The notes: generated by a model not told the origin, from the sequence alone. Positions 11,870-21,729 are shown, counted from the first letter of the stretch. The stretch is DNA of 64,000 nucleotides from Spongilla lacustris (GCA_949361645.1 OX442427.1:3414016-3478015), one strand, 5' to 3'. Translations and numbers: made by a program.

Positions 11870-12510
11870 TAATAGATGCACGTAGTTTGTTCAACTGTAA
11901 TGGATGGCATAAAATTAACAAACAGAATATTCCAATAGCTAATGGACCTCACAACCTATAAACTGAATTTGAGCCCATTTCATTACTACTACTGAAAGTT
12001 ATGGTGTGTCTGAACCCTGAGGGGTATCGGACATTGTAATAAGTGCAAGACTCCAATATGTATTTCAACATAGAGAAATGATGCAGTGTTAAGGGTTTGA
12101 AAATAGGAAGTCGTTAGCTTTTACCGTTCAGAAGTTATACAAGGAAATTTTATAACATTATAATTATATATATATATATATATGGGACAGTTTCCACGAA
12201 AATGGCCCTTCGTTTATATATATAAAATGTTATAAAAATGCTTCTCGTTTGAATCGCTATATCTTCCGAACGGTTAAAGGTATCAACTTCTTATTTTCAA
12301 CACTTCATACTATAGCATTTGTCTATCGTAAAATACATTTTGGAGTCTTGCACTTGCTCCGTATCAGTACTGCAACGTTCGATACCCCACCGGGTTCAAA
12401 CCCGCCATAACTTTCTGTAGGAGTAATAAAATCGCTTCAAATTTCGTTTGTAGGTAGAGGGGTCCTATACCTATTGATTTGTTCTGTTCGTTAATTTTTA
12501 TGTCATCCGT
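11870..12510. repeat. Diverged foldback element with TA-rich centre
   Basis: The left arm (about 11895-12190) and the right arm (about 12230-12510) are reverse complements with roughly a quarter mismatches. Shared blocks are GAAAGTTATGG, GGGGTATCG, AGTGCAAGACTCCAA, GAAAATA-GAAGT and ACCGTTC-GAAG-TATA. The centre is (TA)n at 12167-12182. The right arm begins TGGGACAGTTTCC and is homologous to the short MITEs at 32055-32244 and 34861-35050, which begin TGGGAGAGTTTC. It ends about 240 bp before the DUF7869 start codon. Confidence 0.75.
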
Positions 12511-12754
12511 TACTGAGATACAGCGGCGCAAAGTTGGTACAAGTTTCCCGCTCGAATCGCGCCGTTGTATGTGCGCGAACCGTTTCCATTCACCGAAGTA
12601 CATGAATATTCAACTATTTCCTGTGGGTTGGGACTTTGTTAACCTAGCCACACCTACAAAGCATTTATCGGTGAGGTCTTGCCTATTAGCAGAGATAATG
12701 TATAAGTAGTATTTACAGTTGTTATTCGTTATCTTCTGTGTAGATTTAAACGAT

Positions 12755-15261
12755 ATGGCGACAACTGACGACGAGCTCGTCGTGTATCATTCAGCGGACG
12801 AGTTCGAATGGTACGATAATTTGGACGTGGATGAGGAGGGTGGTGCCAATGGCGACGGTGAATATAGAAGTGGTGATTCCGACGGCATTTATAGCGATGT
12901 CTGTGAAGGTGGAATGAACGGTGATGGTGAAAGTGACGGAGATGACGGTGATGGTGAAAGTGATGATGGTGGAAGTGATAGCGATAAGGACTGTGATGGA
13001 AGCGACTGTGATGGTGATAGCGGAAGCAACTGTGATGGCGATGGTGATGATGTCAGCAAGGGCCCAGGTGGTGTACCAGCTAGAATAGCACGGGGACAGT
13101 GTCGTCCACGTCGCATGCTGAATGCCTACCTCACTAAAGGAGGGTGCTGCAAAGACGGCTGCTTATTGAAGTACGGTGACTTGCCCAAAAGACGAGCACT
13201 CACATTATCCAGATTGGACAAGAAAACCAGAAAGGCAGTTGTTTATGGAATGCTTGCTGTGACTCGGAACAAATCTGGTTCTCGAAATACATTCCAATAT
13301 CGCCTTGACTGGTCCAGTCCTGTCTGTAGGGATGCTTTCTGTGCCGTCATTGGCACAAGTTACCGTACATTGAAGCGTTGGCAGCAGCAGGTGTGCTCTG
13401 ACTCTGATGTTGAGCCCCATCCCCATGGCAACTGTGGCAGGGCTCCTCACAATGCCCTCTCTCGCGAGGACAAAAGGATGGTGGTCAGATTTATTGAGAA
13501 TTATGCTGCCACAAATGCCCTCCCTGACCCTGGTCGATTGCAAGGGACGATCAGAGACTACGTTCTGGAGAGTGGCAAAACACTAAAGTCAGTGTATGCT
13601 GAGTATTGCAAGGCCATGGAGTCCCTATCAAAGACCACACCAGCACCACAGCAACCTTGCCCTTACAAATTGACCACTCGGCTGAAGCGGCAGTACACCT
13701 TGCTCAACGTTCCTCCGGCTCCTCCTACACCTCCAGCTGCACGTGTGGTGAAGTACGTGTCATTTATTAGACTCTGGTGCAGGTACTGCTTCATCATCAA
13801 GATCCAACCTGCACGCAGTGATCTGTGTGACAAGTGTGACCAGATGTTGGTCACTTTTGAGGCACAGCCTTTCTGATGAGCAGCGCAAAACAATAAATGA
13901 CAAATACAACCAACACCTCATTAAGGCCAAGGCATTCCGTGACGCCTACAATGCAAACATTGAGGAGGCTGAGAAGGAATGGGGAAGTAAGGGACAGAAG
14001 GAACGTGACCAGATCCTGGGTCACTTGGAATCCAGGGCTCTGATGGCTCCCTTCACCTCACACGCCCACCTGGACATGCAGATGCAGTACTCCTTTGACT
14101 ACTGCCAGCAGGTGTCACTGCCCTACAGCTCACAACAAAGGGGCACTTTTTATTTCAGGACACCTCGCAAGGTCCAGGTGTTTGGTGTGTGTTGTGAGCC
14201 GCTGTGCCGCCAGGTGTTCTTCTTAATTGACGAGGCTGAGCAGGCCGGCAAGGGTGCTGTGGTGGTGGTCAGCCTGGTGCACGCATTCTTCCACCTACAT
14301 GGACTGGGAGAGAGGCGTGTAACACTTCAGGCCGACAACTGTGTGGGCCAGAACAAGAACACCACCATGATGTGGTACCTGGCCTGGCGGGTGATCACTG
14401 GGCAACATAACGCCATACAGCTGAACTTCATGCTACCTGGGCACACAAAGTTCAGACCCGATTCCTACTTTGGCCTGTTCAAGAAGTACTACCGACGGCA
14501 GGACCATGTAGATGACATGGATGACCTAGCTGACTGTGTCCGACACTGTGGCCAGAATGTCACTTGTGTGCCACAGCTGTACCAGAACTGGCAGTACTAT
14601 GACTGGAACACCTTCTTGGGCCAGTGGTTTACTCCTTTGGCTGGCCTAGGCCGCTACCACACATTTGAGTTTGACCGAGAACACCCTGGTGTCATGAAAA
14701 TGAAAATGTTACCATCGGACACAAACCCCACCGAGATGAGCATGCTGAGGGCTGGAGTGGCCATAAAGGACATACAGGAGGCTTATCAGAGCCAATCGAT
14801 GCCACCTGTTATTAACCCCAGTGGTTTGTCCCTGATGCGGTCACTGTACCTGTACGAAAGGGTGAGGGAATATGTTCGTGACCCCAAAAAAAGGGACAAA
14901 GTATGTCCAAAACCTCCACCAAACTCAGAGGTGTGTTTCTGGCAGGAGGAAACGCAGACCCAGGTCTGAACTGATCCTTGCCTACCAGTGCACTGTATGT
15001 GGCAATAAGTATGGCAGTGGCTCGGCCCTGTCCCTGCACAAAAAGATGACTCACAAGCAGCCTGCTGTTCCAGGTGATGAACACAGTGGTGCCACTAAGG
15101 TGGACAGTGCCAGTGTTGACGTAGGAAGCCAGGATCCATCCAAGCGCAGGCGTAGGAAAAAATCTGAAATTGACAGGCCATTTTCCTGTTTTGTGTGTGG
15201 CAATAAGTACGGCAGCTCATCCGCACTGTATACTCACAAGAAGAGAGACCATGGCTCATGA
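12755..15261 (+). CDS. DUF7869 transposase-like protein with two C-terminal C2H2 fingers (two frameshifts)
   Basis: The start ATG at 12755 begins MATTDDELVVYHSAD. Residues 1 to about 110 are an acidic Asp/Ser/Gly tract. Next comes a Cys/Lys-rich block (KGGCCKDGCLLKYGDLPKRR) and an N-terminal domain ending CDKCDQMLV near 13850. A T-run at 13855-13858 shifts the frame by one base. The second part (to 14969) holds the DUF7869 core: SFDYCQQVSLPYSSQQ, then LQADNCVGQNKN, then LPGHTKFRPDSYFGLFKKYY, and CPKPP at its end. A second one-base shift between about 14887 and 14945 leads to two fingers, C-x2-C-x12-H-x4-H, at 14984-15058 and 15181-15255, ending at 15261. The D / DN / GHTKF-D pattern suggests an RNase H-like DDE transposase fold, which is inference. 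About 830 residues if joined. GC content is clearly higher than the surroundings. The two fingers resemble each other (CGNKYGS-SAL), suggesting internal duplication. It may be intact with assembly errors in homopolymers, or recently decayed. Confidence 0.75.
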
Positions 15262-15619
15262 CAAATGATCCATATTGTGAGATGCATTTCATGGTATTAT
15301 TACCATTTCAATTTCATCTGTAGAAGTGAGGCCATTTTCCTTCACCCAAAGCTACATGTACCTGGCAAGTCCTACAATTACCCAAGGAACCCAGACATCT
15401 TGGAGATAGATCCAACTGATGTTCAACAACAGCAACTGGACGTTCATACTCCTTGACATCAATGGAGGTCTAATACCAGCATTAAGAGCACTTAAAGCTA
15501 GAGAAGCTCTCAGGTTGTGAGTTACCTTAGCAATTTAGTTGCCTGAATAGACACAGAACATGATGCATGCACCTCTGCAAATATAAGTTAGTTATTGCTC
15601 AGATTACTAGAGAGATGTT
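15262..15619. other. 3' flank of the DUF7869 gene, no gene seen
   Basis: The first 50 bp are duplicated at 16776-16800. The open frame at 15265-15456 has no motif. No clear polyadenylation signal was pinned down. Confidence 0.4.
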
Positions 15620-16035
15620 TGGTGCACCCATGAAGAAGTCGATTGTTGCTCAGATATACATGTACATGTACATGTACATGTAGCTCTGGTGCACTCGTGA
15701 AGAAACGTTGGTTGTTGCAAAGTGATAACTCTGGTGCACCCGTGAAGTTAAAAGTCGATTGTTGCTCAGATATACATGTACATGTAGCTCTGGTGCACTC
15801 GTGAAGAAAAGTCGTTTGTTGCTTGATAACTCTGGTGCACCCGTGAAGTTAAAAGTCGATTGTTGCTCAGATATACATGTACATGTAGCTCTGGTGCACT
15901 CGTGAAGAAAAGTCGTTTGTTGCTTGATAACTCTGGTGCACCCGTGAAGTTAAAAGTCGATTGTTGCTCAGATATACATGTACATGTAGCTCTGGTGCAC
16001 TCGTGAAGAAAAGTCGGTTGTTGCTCAGATAATCT
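15620..16035. repeat. Tandem repeat, about 101-bp unit
   Basis: Three near-identical units and degenerate flanking units of a sequence containing CTCTGGTGCACTCGTGAAGA, GTCGTTTGTTGCTTGATAAC, CTCTGGTGCACCCGTGAAGT and CAGATATACATGTACATGTA. Each unit contains two related half-units (GGTGCAC-CGTGAAG), so the array probably grew from a unit of about 50 bp. No coding meaning in either strand. Confidence 0.9.
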
Positions 16036-16195
16036 ATGTACAGTGCAACTGTGTATCATGTTGAATCAAAAGTTCTTTTAAGAACTCGTTTGTCAGCTTG
16101 TCCTCACAATCTATTGAGGTAACATTCTGACAAACGTTACATTTACACAAGAAGTTACACCTTAGCGAAGCTTGATTATCATAACAAAGAAGTGA

Positions 16196-16765
16196 TCACA
16201 TGGGTACAAGCACATGAACATGTAAATGTTTTGAAAGAGTTCTAGTACGCATATTAATGGTAACAGAATGGTCCTTGTCCTGCCCAAGTGTGTCTGGCAT
16301 AGGTCCAGCTGTCCATGGTAATGGTGCCTGGGACCATGACTGTGATGGTGACTGGAGCTGAATCCTTGGTGGAAACTGGACTATTGCAGCTACTGGTGGC
16401 CTCACCATTACAGGCAGTGGCTCTGGCTGATAGGAATGATGCAAGTATGAGTATGAGGAATGGGATGATGAGCATGGTGAGGAAAAACATGAAGATGGAT
16501 GTGTTGAATGACTTGAACGTGTTTGCTAAGTAGAGTGACATGGTGAAGAACGTATTGGATGAGTTGAGTGGCGGGGTGATCCTGGTGAATAGGAACGTGT
16601 TGTATGATTTGAGCGATTGAGTGAAGAGGAATGCACACGTGTTGAATGATGTGAGGTATGTGGTGAACTGGATGATTGTGATGGTGACCGAGATCTGCAT
16701 GTACTACTTGTAGATGTACTTGTATCTAAGGATCCGCACTGTATACTCACAACAAGTGAGACCAT
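16196..16765 (-). pseudogene. Ser/His/Pro-rich open frame with one in-frame stop, unrecognised
   Basis: On the minus strand one frame stays open for about 190 codons except for a single TAG at 16526-16528. The upper part is Ser/Arg-rich (SRSPSQSSSSPHTSHHST, RSNHTTRSYSPGSPRHST). The lower part is Pro/Gln-rich (YQPEPLPVMVRPPVAA, PPRIQLQSPSQSW). Low complexity with repeated CA-rich codons means another frame is also partly open, so this could be compositional. It begins inside the duplicated 3' end of the DUF7869 gene. No domain was recognised. Confidence 0.3.
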
Positions 16766-16800
16766 GGCTCATGACAAATGAACCATATTGTGAAATTCAT
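16733..16800 (+). repeat. Partial duplicate of the DUF7869 gene 3' end
   Basis: ATCCGCACTGTATACTCACA followed by GACCATGGCTCATGACAAATG and CCATATTGTGA matches 15226-15285 with a few substitutions (AAGAAGAGA to ACAAGTGA). It covers the last 12 codons, the stop and some 3' flank. Local duplication or a fragment of a second copy. Confidence 0.8.
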
Positions 16801-16829
16801 GCTTTTTAATGTAATTTAAGGTCACCTCT

Positions 16830-17150
16830 GCAGTATATATCATACTTCTGTGTCATTAAGGGTCATCTCTGTACACCTTATGTATGTGTCGTTAAGGGGT
16901 CACCTGTACACCTTACGTCTGTGTGGTTAAGAGTCATCTCTGTACACCTTATGTATGTGTCATTAAGGGGTCACCTGTACACCTTACGTCTGTGTGGTTA
17001 AGAGTCATCTCTGTACACCTTACGTATGTATCATTAAGGGGTCACCTGTACACCATACATCTGTGTGGTTAAGAGTCATCTCTGTATACCTTATGTATGT
17101 GTCGTTAAGGGGTCGCCTGTACACCGTACGTCTCTGTCGTTAAAATATCA
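16830..17150. repeat. Tandem repeat, about 71-bp unit
   Basis: Four to five copies of a unit built of two similar halves: GGTCACCTGTACACCTTACG with TCTGTGTGGTTAAG, and AGTCATCTCTGTACACCTTA with TGTATGTGTCATTAAGG. The half-unit is about 35 bp. It lies just before the dispersed module at 17145. Confidence 0.9.
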
Positions 17151-17345
17151 AGTTTATCAAGGCCCTCTGTAATCATCCTTATTCAAGTTATTTGCATTGC
17201 AATACCCTATCCCTCCTCCCCTCTCCTCTCCTCCATCACTACCTCCCCTCCCCTCTGCCTCCATCACCCCTCCATCACCCCCTTCCCTATCCCTCCATCA
17301 CCCCCTCCCCTCTCCCTCCATCACACCCTCTCTCTCCATCACCCC
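17145..17345. repeat. Dispersed module with polypyrimidine tract
   Basis: TAAAATATCAAGTTTATCAA with GGCCCTCTGTAATCATCCTT and ATTTGCATTGCAATAC recurs at 19425, 20255 and 28685 and, reversed, at 38490. It is followed by (CTCCATCACCCC)n-type pyrimidine sequence (17205-17345). Confidence 0.85.
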
Positions 17346-17456
17346 ACCTCTGGCGTTGACCCTTTTGCCCGACGGCAGATATGGGACTTCCTGTGCCGCC
17401 ACCGCAGTGGCCACACCCTCATCCTCTCCACCCACAACCTCCCTGAAGTTAAGGGA
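17346..17456 (+). pseudogene. ABCA-type ATP-binding cassette fragment (D-loop to H-loop)
   Basis: The 37-codon frame begins TSGVDPFARRQIWDFLCRHR and ends with HTLILSTHNLPEVKG before TGA at 17457. It matches the segment after Walker B in ABCA-subfamily transporters: the D-loop T-x-GVDP-x-xRR-x-IW, then the switch strand and H-loop (T-I-LSTHHMDEA in typical members). Here the second His of the H-loop is Asn, which would impair hydrolysis in a full protein. Walker A, signature and membrane parts are absent, and no consensus splice acceptor precedes it. Much higher GC than its surroundings. A stranded exon fragment. Confidence 0.7.
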
Positions 17457-17620
17457 TGAGCCCCAGGGGGAGGAGGCCAAGCATCACCTCGATAAACAGG
17501 ACACTATCTCTAAGTCCCAAACAACTTACGTTGACCTTTATGCAAAACCGCTTGTGCACTAGGTAAGTGCAACCCGCCCATTACATCATATCTCACAACA
17601 CCTTAATATTCTTGTGTCGT

Positions 17621-17740
17621 TACAAAATACTGCGCTGTAGAAGTGCTTTAGGCTGGACATTTAGAGGAAGCGCGTACTGTCAACTAATACGAGAGGTGAA
17701 GAGGTTGGAATGGGCACAAGCGATTTTGCACAAAGGTCAA
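17621..17740 (+). pseudogene. Tc1/mariner-like transposase fragment
   Basis: In one frame, LRCRSALGWTFRGSAYCQLI followed by REVKRLEWAQAIL. I recognise the 'LGWT-RGSAYCQLIR ... KRL-WA' pattern as the end of the helix-turn-helix region, just before the catalytic core, in a Tc1-like (IS630 superfamily) transposase group common in sponges and cnidarians. The catalytic DDE/D part is missing downstream. A four-residue gap relative to my expectation (between REV and KRL) suggests decay. Isolated fragment. Confidence 0.5.
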
Positions 17741-17869
17741 CACCGTAATTATAATATAAGAACGGTTATAAACTTGCAGACTAACATGCATGACCGTGTA
17801 AACATTACAGAAACATTTTTTTTACCACTACTGTATATACATGTATCCATTATAATTTTTTAATTCTTA

Positions 17870-18355
17870 ACAAATTCAAACATAATTTACATAGATAAGT
17901 TAAATTATTGACAAATCATTTAAAAACCATGAGGGAGGAAGGTAACATGGTGGACCATGGGGGAGGGGTGAGGGAGAAGAAGTGCTTGCTTGCTTGCTTG
18001 CTTTCTTGCCCCTGGTTAAGATGATAGTATCTCTGGTTACATACGGCAAGAGAACCACAAGTGCTATGTCGACACATACGTATATAAGTTCTTAAAGTTG
18101 GCAGTACCGTGTTCCCTCGGGAATCACATTTCTTGACATGGCCCGAAGGGGATGTACGTTTCCCCCTTCAACTCGTCCTCTGTCAATTTATGTGAAATAT
18201 GGGAACATTTTTAAATTTTAAATTTTTAATGCCAAATCAGACAAACACCATGCACTCTTATAACGGGGGTCAGTTGGGTGTAGCTCCACGTACGCATTTG
18301 GCGGAAGCTAGGTCGTACATGTATGGGATGTGATTAGTGCCAAAAGTCGGTCCGA
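17870..18355 (+). repeat. Dispersed repeat module, copy 1 (plus orientation)
   Basis: Landmarks are GTGGACCATGGGG, a TGCTTGCTTGCTTGC run, TACGTATATAAGTTCTTAAAG, GTTCCCTCGGGAATCACATT, GGGGATGTACGTTTCCCCCTT and TTGGCGGAAGCTAGGTCGTAC. The same module occurs reversed at 18935-19275, reversed at 28095-28530 and forward at 38690-39150. It is partly present at 25615-25710. No coding capacity. Probably a non-autonomous mobile repeat. Confidence 0.85.
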
Positions 18356-18934
18356 TGACGCAGCGCAGCGATCTCGTGCCCAGAAATCATATGTGTAGTA
18401 CCAAGTGTTTGCCTTCTAGGCAGATGTTTGAGACCCCAGTGGCGGATCTAATAATAAGGAAACAGTTACATGAATATAATAAATGCACATAAAGAATTAT
18501 ATCGAATATATACACCTACTGATAAAATAGATTGAGTTCATATATATCTATATACTACAAGTTGTTATTTAATTAAAGTCTATAGGGGTTCACTAGAAAC
18601 ACAATAAATTCTGTGACACCACCTTCATCTTCTTTGAAACACTGGGTTCTGTGAGAAAGAAGGAAGAAAGCATTTTGGTCAGTTTAGAATACATACATAA
18701 AATGTCCCAAGTCCTGTCCCATGTGTGTTCCCGTTCCGAATTCATTTTCCTGTCCTATATTCGCGTCATATATACTCCATACTACATAACATTGGTGTAT
18801 AGCCTCACATGGCTATGCATAGCCATGCCATCTCCTCACATATGTAAAATCACCAAAGATGGCTGATTATCTAAAACAAGGAAGGGGTGTGGTCAAATGT
18901 AATGGTACCCTGAAGTAGAGTAAGTACACCTGTG
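18356..18934. other. Loop between inverted repeat copies, no gene seen
   Basis: AT-rich. The 71-codon frame at 18651-18866 has no motif. Flanked by the inverted module copies, so the whole 17.87-19.28 kb block could fold on itself. Confidence 0.4.
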
Positions 18935-19275
18935 ATTTGGCATTAAAAATTTTTAAAAATGTTCCACATATTTCACATAAATTGACAGAGGACGAGTTGA
19001 AGGGGGAAACGTACATCCCCTTCGGGCCATGTCAAGAAATGTGATTCCCGAGGGAACACGGTACTGCCGACTTTAAGAACTTATATACGTATGTGTCGAC
19101 ATAGCACTTGTGGTTCTCTTGCCGTATGTAACCAGAGATAATCATCTATCATCTTAACCAGGGGCAAGAAAGCAAGCAAGCAAGCACTTCTCCCTCACCC
19201 CCCCCCCCCCCCCCCCCCCATGGTCCACCATGTCACCTTCCTCCCTCATGGTTTTTAAATGATTTGTCAATAATT
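18935..19275 (-). repeat. Dispersed repeat module, copy 2 (reversed)
   Basis: Reverse complement of much of 17930-18240, including a C-run (19198-19219) in place of the short G-run of copy 1. It forms an inverted pair with copy 1. Confidence 0.85.
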
Positions 19276-19939
19276 TAACTTATCTATGTTTGAATTTGTT
19301 AAGAATTAAAAAATCAAGGAAACAGTTAATAATGCATGACTTGAATAGCTCTGATTAGGCAAATAGTAATAATGTAAAGTAATGTTCATTATTATGAATC
19401 ATTTAGAGCATAAATTCAAACATTAAAATATCAAGTTTATCAAGGCCCTCTGTAATCATCCTTATTCAAGTTATTTGCATTGCAATACTTGTGTTCCCTA
19501 TCCCTCCTCCCCTCTCCTCTCCCTCCATCACTACCTCCCCTCCCCTCTGCCTCCATCACCCCCTTCCCTCTCTCTCCATCACCCCCTCCCACTTTGATCG
19601 GGTGAGAACGTGAGCAACCTAGTAGCCATCATTCCCAAGTTAGACTGACTGTTTGCTTCCTCGATTAACCAGCAAAATAATTTAGTAAGGCTAGATCCAT
19701 ATGGATAGTATGTCTGAGTGCATAAGATTTAATTTACCATTGGATGGTTTATGATAAACCATGTTAAACCATGTGTTATTTCCAGACTGAGATATTCACA
19801 ATACATGTAATATCATTTTGCTTTTTATGTGTTAGCACACCCATGATTCAATCCACAATTCCAAATCTTACTGAAACCATAAATGAATGTTCAATGATAT
19901 GTAGTTGACCCTTAATATTATAGAAAACTCTTATTTTAG
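19276..19939. repeat. Repeat mosaic upstream of MH2 exon
   Basis: Contains AATTTAACTTATCTATG with GCATGACTTGAATAGCTCTG (also at 20100 and 28530), then the TATCAAGTTTATCAAGGCCC module at 19425, then a CTCCATCACC tract. Then comes TTGATCGGGTGAGAACGTGA followed by CCTAGTAGCCATCATTCCCA (also at 28807), and one unit of the tandem repeat seen at 20700-21075. Confidence 0.75.
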
Positions 19940-20076
19940 AAATCCATTTCACGGAGGCAAAGAGTTGGAGCTCCATCCAGTACTATGAGCTTAACCAGCA
20001 AGTTGGGCCGCCATTCAAACCTACCACCAAGCAAGTGTATGTCAATGGCTACACAGACACTTCACTTTTGCGTGGG
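19940..20076 (+). pseudogene. SMAD MH2-domain exon fragment
   Basis: After a good acceptor (CTCTTATTTTAG at 19928-19939) one frame contains SWSSIQYYELNQQVGPPFK, then QVYVNGYTDTS. This matches the start of SMAD MH2 domains, where W-S-I-YYELN-RVGE-F and V-VDGFTDPS form the first strands of the trimerisation and receptor-recognition domain. A donor is possible at 20072 (GTGGGG) or 20077 (GTCACT); neither is a strong consensus. The frame ends in TAA at 20086-20088. No MH1 or later MH2 exon was found nearby, and dispersed repeats lie on both sides. Either one exon of a live SMAD with long introns or a stranded copy. Confidence 0.7.
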
Positions 20077-20099
20077 GTCACTCACTAACGCAAGTCAAT

Positions 20100-20570
20100 A
20101 ATTTAACTTATCTATGTAAATTATGTTTGAATTTGTTAAGAATTAAAAAATCAAGGAAACAGTTAATAATGCATGACTTGAATAGCTCTGATTAGGCAAA
20201 TAGTAAAGTAATGTTCATTATTATGAATCATTAAGAGCATAAATTCAAACATTAAAATATCAAGTTTATCAAGGCCCTCTGTAATCATCTTTATTCAAGT
20301 TATTTGCATTGCAATACTTTATTTTCTAATCAGCTGATATCACATTCTTGACATTTGTTTATTCAATATTCAAGTTAATAAATATACATCAATGCACAAT
20401 CAGAAATGAGGCGAGTCTGAGTTGATGCTAAAATGTATAAAATTGTATCCATGCAGTACTGTTTACTGATATGCTTAATGATGAAGTGCTGTTCCCCTAC
20501 AGGCTTCTGTAACTCTTACAGCTTTCACCCAGCATGTTCCGAAGTAGTGCAGTTCTGTTGTGTGCTTGAG
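20100..20570. repeat. Repeat copies, no gene seen
   Basis: 20100-20310 repeats 19265-19490 almost exactly. The remainder is AT-rich. A short frame at 20497-20570 (FCNSYSFHPACSEVVQFCC) follows a CCCCTACAG acceptor-like site but has no recognised domain. Confidence 0.5.
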
Positions 20571-20668
20571 GAGGGAAGGAGGAGGAGGGAAGGGAGAGGA
20601 GGAGAGGAGAGGGAAGTAGGAGAGGAGGGAGAGGAGGAGAGAGAGAGAGAGGAGGGGGAGAAGCAGTG
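20570..20668. repeat. GA-rich microsatellite
   Basis: GGAGGGAAGGAGGAGGGAAG followed by (GAGA)n. Purine-only on the plus strand. Confidence 0.9.
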
Positions 20669-20699
20669 CTATTGTTGTCGTGGTACATAGAAGAAAGTC

Positions 20700-21075
20700 T
20701 TGTAAGTTAAACCATAAGTGTTATTTCCAGACTGAGATATTCACAATACCATTAAAATCATAATGACGACTTTTAATAATTAAACCATTGCTAGTTAGTA
20801 AATCTAGTTCCATATGGATAGTTAGTATGTCTGAGTGTATTAGATTTAATTTACCATTTAATGGTTTATGATAAACCATGCTAAACCATAAGTGTTATTT
20901 CCAGACTGATATTCACAATACATGTAATATCATTAAAATCACAATAACCACTTTTAATAATTAAACCATTACTAGTTAGTAAATCTAGTTCCATATGGAT
21001 AGTATGTCTAAGTGTAATTTAATTTACCATTGAATGGTTTATGATAAACCATGTTAAACCATAAGTGTTACTTCT
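20700..21075. repeat. Tandem repeat, about 181-bp unit
   Basis: Two full units plus an outlying copy at about 19690-19820. Landmarks are CCATATGGATAGTATGTCT, TTTACCATTGAATGGTTTATG, ATAAACCATGTTAAACCATA and AGTGTTATTTCCAGACTGA. The spacing of CATATGGATAG between the last two copies is 181 bp. Confidence 0.85.
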
Positions 21076-21159
21076 ACACTGCCTTCTTTCTCATCAAAAT
21101 ACACATGTATACATATTGTGGATATGCTGATGTGTGTCAATATTTTGTTTCATTCCTCC

Positions 21160-21298
21160 ACTTCCCCTCTCACCCTCCCTCTCTCCCTCCCTCCCTCTCT
21201 CCCTCCCTCCTCTCTCCCTCCCTCCCCTCTCTCTCCCTCCCTCCCCTCTCTCTCTCCCTCCCTCCCCCTCCCTCCTTCCTCCCTCTCTCCCTCCATCA
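21160..21298. repeat. CT-rich tract before the SAM exon
   Basis: Pyrimidine run of CCTCCCTCTCTCC type directly upstream of the acceptor. It may act as an extended polypyrimidine tract. Gives only a Ser/Pro low-complexity frame. Confidence 0.85.
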
Positions 21299-21312
21299 TG
21301 ATCATGAACTAG

Positions 21313-21486
21313 AGCAGCTGGACGACGACGTTGCATTCAGAGATGAAATGGAAAGGAGTCATGTCGATGAGGAGCTGGAGGGTGCTGATAGGAGCAAATG
21401 CACACGACTATGTACTTGGTCTGTGAAGGAAGTTGCGGATTTTGTGGGGAAGATATTTGGACCAAGTGTAGCTAAGTGTTTTGAAG
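21313..21486 (+). CDS. SAM-domain-like exon (phase 1-1)
   Basis: A 174-bp exon lies between an AG at 21311-21312 and donor GTATGT at 21487. It encodes an acidic segment (LEQLDDDVAFRDEMERSHVD), then CTWSVKEVADFVGKIFG and KCFEG. W-S-V-x-x-V-x-x-F-V begins a sterile-alpha-motif domain; helix 2 would follow in the next exon, which was not found. SAM domains mediate protein and RNA interactions. Both ends are phase 1, so the exon is a symmetric module. Isolated between repeats. Confidence 0.6.
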
Positions 21487-21729
21487 GTATGTACGTGACT
21501 AATAACGTGAGTTTAGAAAACGCATGCATCATGCAGTTAGCATATGATTTCTTTGCAAAGCAGATGCAATGCATATGCACATACATGTAAGTCAACAGCA
21601 TACAATACATGTACAATAAATGTATACCGCTCTGATACCGCTAACAGTACATGTACGTAGTACACAAATCGACAACTCATTAGTGACTGATCGATGGATC
21701 GAAATCGTTTCCAATTTTCTCACGATGTT
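21487..21729. other. Intron/intergenic, outer edge of the left palindrome arm
   Basis: AT-rich, no gene. Homology to the right arm (beyond 41730) stops here. Confidence 0.4.

Noticed and set aside
12719..12754. Upstream in-frame extension of the DUF7869 gene from a TTG
   Set aside because: Only a non-ATG start would allow it, and the first ATG at 12755 gives a sensible N-terminus.
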